Part shown: positions 5,802 through 9,537 of the stretch, one piece after another
Layout: each line of letters starts with the position of its first letter
Numbering within the stretch: the stretch's first letter is position 1
From: Candidatus Saccharibacteria bacterium UBA3225
GTDB lineage: Bacteria; Patescibacteriota; Saccharimonadia; Saccharimonadales; Saccharimonadaceae
Direction: 5' to 3'
Length of the DNA stretch: 9,537 bases
Assembly: GCA_002363515.1 (NCBI GenBank)
Contig: DEVX01000028.1
Location: forward strand, 754-10,290
Notes under the pieces: model-generated
The model's database searches: none
Seen by the model: the letters and a program-made list of their open reading frames with translations, nothing else
What the model was told of the DNA's origin: nothing
Made by a program: the position numbers and the translations under genes

Positions 5802-7673
5802 ATGCCTTCTCGCGCTCGCTCAAAAGATTCAAATAAGGCCAGCCGACGCGCCCAAAGAAAAGCGCGTAAGGCTGACGAGCGCAAACGTCCGGAATATCCG
5901 CGGATTGATTTTAAATCAATCCTATATTGTATGAAAATTTACCGAAAGGCAGTTGGTCCGCGTAGATATTTTTTCTGGTTCTATCGTGTCGTGTCGTCGG
6001 TAACTCCTGCCTTGACGGCGGTTATCGCTGGTTATGTTGTGACCTGTATTTCGGATGCAGTAGTCTCCCCAACGCATGACCTAACCTCTTTTATTATCGC
6101 TGTGGCGATACTGCTGTCCGTGCAGTTTATTACGATAGTTCTGTATGCTATTTATCGTCTTCTTTCGATTTCTGCAAGCCAAGAGACATATATTTACGTA
6201 AGTGAACTTGTGGCGACGAAATATATTCAAATTCCGCTCGCCATGCGTGAAACGCAGGAATTCGCCGATAAATTTGAACGCGTGCGCGAATTTGGCTTAT
6301 CAATCGACTATGTTTCAACGAGCGCTATCACCGTGGCCTCTTCGGTAATTAGTTTGATATCAATTATTGTCGCAACATTAGTGGTCTCGCCGTTTATTAC
6401 GGTAGCAATACTAATAGCCGCAATTCCATCTTCAATATTAAGCCTTCGTATAGCTGCTCGCGAGCGACGCAATTGGCGCGAGTTTACAAAAGATCGTCGC
6501 ATTGCTTCGGCTATTGAGCGCAAAATTACCAATTCTGACTCTGCGCTAGAAATCGAGTTAAATGGTCTGTCGAAACACCTCGTTTTACAGATGATAAAAG
6601 CCCGCCGACGCAGCCAAGAACAAGATATTGCCGATAATAAAGCCTTCTTTTTACCACGTTTCGGCGCGGACATTTTACAGGATGTAGTCGGATATATCGT
6701 TTTAATAATTGTAGCAATTCAAATTATTTATGGCCGTTTGGCAATTGGTCAATTTCTTACCGTGCGAACTTTATTATCTCAATTAAATAACAATATTAGT
6801 AGCTTCTTTGAGAGTATAACGGCCATCAATACTAGCTTAGTTAATGCAACGGATTTTATGGAGTTTATGGAAACGCCCGCTCAACATTCCGGCGATATAG
6901 AAGTCAATCATTTGCCGAAAATCGAATTCAAGCATGTCAGCTTTATGTATCCGCATTCTGACCATTTCGCCATTGAAGATGTGAGCTTTACACTTAATCC
7001 AGGCGACAGTCTTGCGATTGTTGGCGAAAATGGCGCAGGGAAGACTACATTAATAAAACTTCTAATTGGTGCATATATGCCACAAGAAGGCATGATTTAC
7101 GTAGATGATCATCCAATCTCCGAAATCAATCGCGAATCATACCTTGGCCAGATTGGGGCACTTTTTCAAGATTACTCCCGCTACGATTTTGCTACATTGG
7201 GAGAGAATGTTTGGTTTGGCAATGTAGAGAAGCCATATAGTCGTAAAGCTATCATGGAAGCGCTCGACGATGCGGGCTTAGGTAACCTAGCTATTGATTA
7301 TAAGAATGGTCTTAATCAGCTTTTGTCCAAGGATATAGATGCTAAAAATGCCACCAATATATCAGGTGGACAATGGCAACGTCTCGGTATCGCACGCGCC
7401 TTTTTCCGCTCGCCTAATATCTTAATTCTTGACGAGCCGACATCCTCGGTCGACGCAAAATCGGAATACGAAATATTCCGCAGTATCATTAAAAAACAGC
7501 AAGGGAAGAGTACTGTTATTATTTCGCATCGTTTTTCAACTGTGCGTCGCGCGGAAAAGATAATTGTGCTTGACCATGGCAAAATAATTGAACAGGGCAC
7601 ACATAGTGAATTAATTGCGCAAGACGGAGTTTATAAAGAAATGTTTGAACTTCAAGCTGAAGGTTATGCTTAA
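5802..7673 (+). CDS. ABC exporter, fused membrane and ATPase domains (half-transporter)
   Basis: A 623-residue half-transporter of the exporter type (MsbA/ABCB-like), expected to act as a dimer in the membrane. An N-terminal extension of about 35 residues is rich in Arg/Lys and likely cytoplasmic. The membrane domain spans about 50-335 with hydrophobic stretches near 56-85, 95-125, 175-217 and 288-325. The ATPase domain carries Walker A GENGAGKT (408-415), Q-loop Gln456, signature SGGQ (521-524), Walker B LILDEP (Asp544, catalytic Glu545), a SSVD D-loop and His576 in the H-loop. All catalytic residues are intact. Start ATG 5802 is one base after the glmS stop; GGAG (5794-5797) lies within the end of glmS, so translational coupling is likely. 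The substrate cannot be told from sequence; lipid-linked, peptide or drug export are all possible. Linkage to glmS hints at an envelope role, but this is inference. Confidence 0.93.
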   Translation: MPSRARSKDSNKASRRAQRKARKADERKRPEYPRIDFKSILYCMKIYRKAVGPRRYFFWFYRVVSSVTPALTAVIAGYVVTCISDAVVSPTHDLTSFIIAVAILLSVQFITIVLYAIYRLLSISASQETYIYVSELVATKYIQIPLAMRETQEFADKFERVREFGLSIDYVSTSAITVASSVISLISIIVATLVVSPFITVAILIAAIPSSILSLRIAARERRNWREFTKDRRIASAIERKITNSDSALEIELNGLSKHLVLQMIKARRRSQEQDIADNKAFFLPRFGADILQDVVGYIVLIIVAIQIIYGRLAIGQFLTVRTLLSQLNNNISSFFESITAINTSLVNATDFMEFMETPAQHSGDIEVNHLPKIEFKHVSFMYPHSDHFAIEDVSFTLNPGDSLAIVGENGAGKTTLIKLLIGAYMPQEGMIYVDDHPISEINRESYLGQIGALFQDYSRYDFATLGENVWFGNVEKPYSRKAIMEALDDAGLGNLAIDYKNGLNQLLSKDIDAKNATNISGGQWQRLGIARAFFRSPNILILDEPTSSVDAKSEYEIFRSIIKKQQGKSTVIISHRFSTVRRAEKIIVLDHGKIIEQGTHSELIAQDGVYKEMFELQAEGYA

Positions 7674-7691
7674 AAGTAGTAAAATATAGTT

Positions 7692-8081
7692 ATGCGTAAA
7701 TCTAGAAAAACAATGTTTTTTATAACTATTAGTATAGCTGTGATAATATTTCTCGGCCTCGTTACTCTGATTCTTTCACCAAAAACTCTCGCCGATACGG
7801 CTTATGATGGTGTTATTTTGCTAGTATCGGCAATTAGTATTGCAATTGCAATCTATTCTGAAATTGAGCTAAATGTTGAATCGCGTCGCGTTGAAAAAAT
7901 GGTTCACGAAATCAATCGAATGCGTGAGAATCTCGCTAACGATGTAGCAATCGATAAAAACGCGCGCTACAAGCTTGATAAGATTATTGCGCTAGACGAA
8001 GAGATATATAAAAAGGTCGGTGGTCGCAAGAAAACGGCTGATTTAGTAAAGGATAAAAAACAAACGACCCAGAAAGCATAG
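7692..8081 (+). CDS. Small two-TM membrane protein, unknown function
   Basis: A 129-residue protein I do not recognise. A basic N-terminus (MRKSRKT) precedes TM1 (about 8-28), a short loop of about 12 residues and TM2 (about 41-57). The remaining 70 residues are charged, probably helical and cytoplasmic (ESRRVEKMVHEINRMREN), with a Lys-rich tail. It follows the exporter by 18 bp on the same strand, so it may be co-transcribed and could be an accessory or scaffold protein; this is context only. No Shine-Dalgarno sequence precedes ATG 7692. A TAAAAT box at 7680-7685 would place a transcription start about on the ATG, so a leaderless message is conceivable. The membrane topology and consistent codon use make a real gene likely. 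Confidence 0.75.
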   Translation: MRKSRKTMFFITISIAVIIFLGLVTLILSPKTLADTAYDGVILLVSAISIAIAIYSEIELNVESRRVEKMVHEINRMRENLANDVAIDKNARYKLDKIIALDEEIYKKVGGRKKTADLVKDKKQTTQKA

Positions 8082-8086
8082 GGTAG

Positions 8087-8104
8087 CATTACTAAGACGT
8101 AATG
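8087..8104. repeat. Perfect inverted repeat before the AEC permease gene
   Basis: CATTAC and GTAATG flank a 6-base spacer (TAAGAC) in the 53-bp gap between the two-TM gene and the permease gene. A TATATT box (8107-8112) follows at once, so the repeat would sit in the spacer region of a promoter there, a classic place for an operator. No T-run follows, so it is not a terminator. The role is inferred. Confidence 0.35.
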
Positions 8105-8134
8105 GCTATATTGCTTATGTTAGAATAAGGATAT

Positions 8135-9097
8135 ATGGACATAAATCTATTAGATTTTTATTCGAGATTAGGTACAATTGCGGTTATTCTTTTACTAGGT
8201 TTTATTCTTGGTAAATTGAAACTCATATCGTCCAAGACGAATAAAGACCTCGTCAATTTGCTCCTTACCGTTTTTATGCCAGCTTCGCTGTTTATGGCTT
8301 TTCCTGCGGCATATAGCGAAGAAACATCGGAGATTTTTCTTGCGGGCCTTATTGGTGGTTTTGTTGTAATGTTTGCAATTATTTTATTGTCGCTTCTTAT
8401 TTTTAATAAGAAATGGTATAAGGGCAAGCTTCGCTACGAATCACAATTTGCCCTTATTTTTAACAACGCGACCTTCTTGGGATACCCGATAATATCTAGC
8501 ACATTTGGCGCTCAGAGCTCGGCTGTCATTGCGTATTGTGGTTTCATAATCGCATTTAATATTGCATTATTCTCGTACGGAGTCTATCTTTTTAAGCATA
8601 AGGTTGATAGTAAACTGATTCTGAATGTAATTACGAATCCTAATATTATTGCAGTTGTATTGGGCGTATTAGTGTTCTTAACTAGCTTTAAAATACCTCC
8701 ATTTCTTGATGATGCGGTAAGATTTACGAGCAACGCCACCACGGCCTTATCGATCATTTGCGTAGGTTTTATGTTAAGTACGGCAAAGTTTTTGGAGCTA
8801 TTCAAGAAATGGAAGCTGGCACTTACTGCACTAATACAGTTGATTGTTGGGCCGCTTGCCACCTACGGCTTACTTGTTGCGCTACAATACGTCGCGCGAG
8901 GCGCGGGCTTCTTCTTTCCAGACGAAGTTGTGGTGGTTTGTACACTTATTCAGGCTTTACCGACCGCTACTAGTCTCGGACTCTTCGCATCAAAATATGG
9001 TGGCGATGAAAAAGAGGCTTCGCAACTTGTCACGATGTCTACGGTTTTCTCAATTATTACTATGCCGATAATGGTCGGTTTATTATTAATTCATTAA
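8135..9097 (+). CDS. AEC-family permease (auxin efflux carrier-like transporter)
   Basis: A 320-residue integral membrane protein with about ten hydrophobic segments, the usual size for bacterial members of the auxin efflux carrier (AEC) family. In bacteria these move small organic acids such as malate or malonate, or amino acids. Family marks are FMPASLFMAFP near the N-terminus, the FNNATFLGYP segment (109-118) in the middle, and QALPTATSLGLFASKYGGD with the following MSTVFSIITMPIM near the C-terminus. ATG 8135 is preceded by AAGGA (8127-8131) at a short distance of 3 bases. It is last in the plus-strand run and convergent with the Ig-repeat gene 32 bases away. I see no good terminator between them. 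Substrate and direction of transport cannot be assigned. Confidence 0.9.
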   Translation: MDINLLDFYSRLGTIAVILLLGFILGKLKLISSKTNKDLVNLLLTVFMPASLFMAFPAAYSEETSEIFLAGLIGGFVVMFAIILLSLLIFNKKWYKGKLRYESQFALIFNNATFLGYPIISSTFGAQSSAVIAYCGFIIAFNIALFSYGVYLFKHKVDSKLILNVITNPNIIAVVLGVLVFLTSFKIPPFLDDAVRFTSNATTALSIICVGFMLSTAKFLELFKKWKLALTALIQLIVGPLATYGLLVALQYVARGAGFFFPDEVVVVCTLIQALPTATSLGLFASKYGGDEKEASQLVTMSTVFSIITMPIMVGLLLIH

Positions 9098-9129
9098 ATA
9101 CAAAATTAACTTATCGGTACTTGGGCCAA

Positions 9130-9537
9130 CTATTTGCTGGCCACCACGGTGGTGATGATTGGTTTTGTTGAATCAATCGCGAGAGTGCTTTTCACGGTAA
9201 CGGTGGCAGTCGCCGCTATACCATTATGAGTTTTTGCCGTAATTGTGGCCTTTCCAATTTTCTTACCAGTCACCGTACCGCCTGTAACGGTTGCGATATT
9301 CGTATTACTACTCGACCAAGTTACAGTATTGTTTGTAACATTACTCGGCGAGACGGTTGCTGTTAGGCGATAAGAGCCTCCGACCTTAATTGTAATTACG
9401 GAAGTATTTAGTTTAATGCCCGTAGCTGAGATTGTGGTTGTTGCGGGAATGACAGTCAGTGTAGCAGACACTTCTTTGCCATTAATTGAGCGAGCTTTTA
9501 TTGTGACAGTGCCAGCTTTTTTGCCTGTCACTTTGCC
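9130..9537 (-). CDS. Bacterial Ig-like (Big2) repeat protein, 3' end only
   Basis: The last 135 codons of a larger minus-strand gene; the true start is beyond the right edge. GTG 9531 is an internal valine codon. The visible part holds the end of one Big2 domain (GKVTGKKAGTVTIKA to ATLTV), then a complete one (SATGIKLNTS to ATVTV) with the usual WSSSNTNIATV and VTGKKIGKATITA motifs. A short tail follows, ending VVASK. Such domains are beta-sandwich modules in secreted or surface proteins, often adhesins or parts of enzymes. The two domains share VTGKK-x-G at equivalent places, so they are tandem duplicates. There is no membrane segment or sorting motif at the C-terminus, so any anchoring must come from elsewhere in the protein. 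Confidence 0.88.
   Translation of the reverse strand, partial: GKVTGKKAGTVTIKARSINGKEVSATLTVIPATTTISATGIKLNTSVITIKVGGSYRLTATVSPSNVTNNTVTWSSSNTNIATVTGGTVTGKKIGKATITAKTHNGIAATATVTVKSTLAIDSTKPIITTVVASK

Noticed and set aside
9124..9154. Inverted repeats GGCCA-N9-TGGCC and CACCA-CGG-TGGTG as a terminator between convergent genes
   Set aside because: The stems are only 5 bp, neither strand has a T-run after them, and they overlap the coding end of the Ig-repeat gene.
1..9537. Alternative genetic code with TGA as glycine
   Set aside because: Gly-rich conserved proteins such as GlmS have no in-frame TGA and are full length under the standard code.

Overview
The window looks like a chromosomal segment of a small-genome, Gram-positive-like bacterium. 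I favour a Patescibacteria/CPR lineage such as Candidatus Saccharibacteria (TM7), with a Bacillota-type host organism as the alternative. The reasons are moderate GC, tight gene packing, secreted proteins with classical signal peptides, a C-terminal sorting-type tail, MucBP and Big2 Ig-like surface domains, and a solo half-ABC exporter. This assignment is inference. The standard genetic code fits: no large gene contains an in-frame TGA, and none of the six visible stop codons is TGA (TAG four times, TAA twice).

Left block (1-3925) carries surface functions. A subtilisin-family (S8) protease lies on the minus strand and runs off the left edge just after its catalytic domain. Its signal-peptide codons contain an apparent one-base frameshift: the ATG with the good ribosome binding site and basic n-region is out of frame with the rest of the protein. 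Next is tRNA-Asn(GTT) on the minus strand, with its own promoter and terminator. Diverging from these on the plus strand is a 671-residue adhesin-like protein with a signal peptide, an unrecognised domain, a fimbrial isopeptide-type domain, two MucBP repeats and an NPNTAD/membrane/KRRR tail. Both exported-protein genes carry the octamer AGGTCAAA 20-23 bases before their ATG, in two copies for the protease. Its reverse strand reads as a -35 box.

Middle and right block (3896-9097) is a plus-strand run. It starts from a strong promoter whose -35 box begins inside the T-tract of the adhesin terminator. It contains glmS (GlcN-6-P synthase), an ABC exporter one base downstream, a small two-TM protein 18 bp later, and an AEC-family permease 53 bp later. 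The first two genes are very likely co-transcribed. The permease may have its own control, since a perfect inverted repeat sits in front of it.

Right edge (9130-9537) is the 3' end of a minus-strand gene encoding tandem bacterial Ig-like (Big2) domains. It is convergent with the permease gene and its start lies outside the window.

Together, the genes suggest cell-envelope and surface biology: amino-sugar supply for wall or glycan synthesis, export, a protease, an adhesin and an Ig-repeat protein. I see no CRISPR array, insertion sequence, phage gene or recognisable defence system. The most notable anomalies are the frameshifted protease start and the shared upstream motif.
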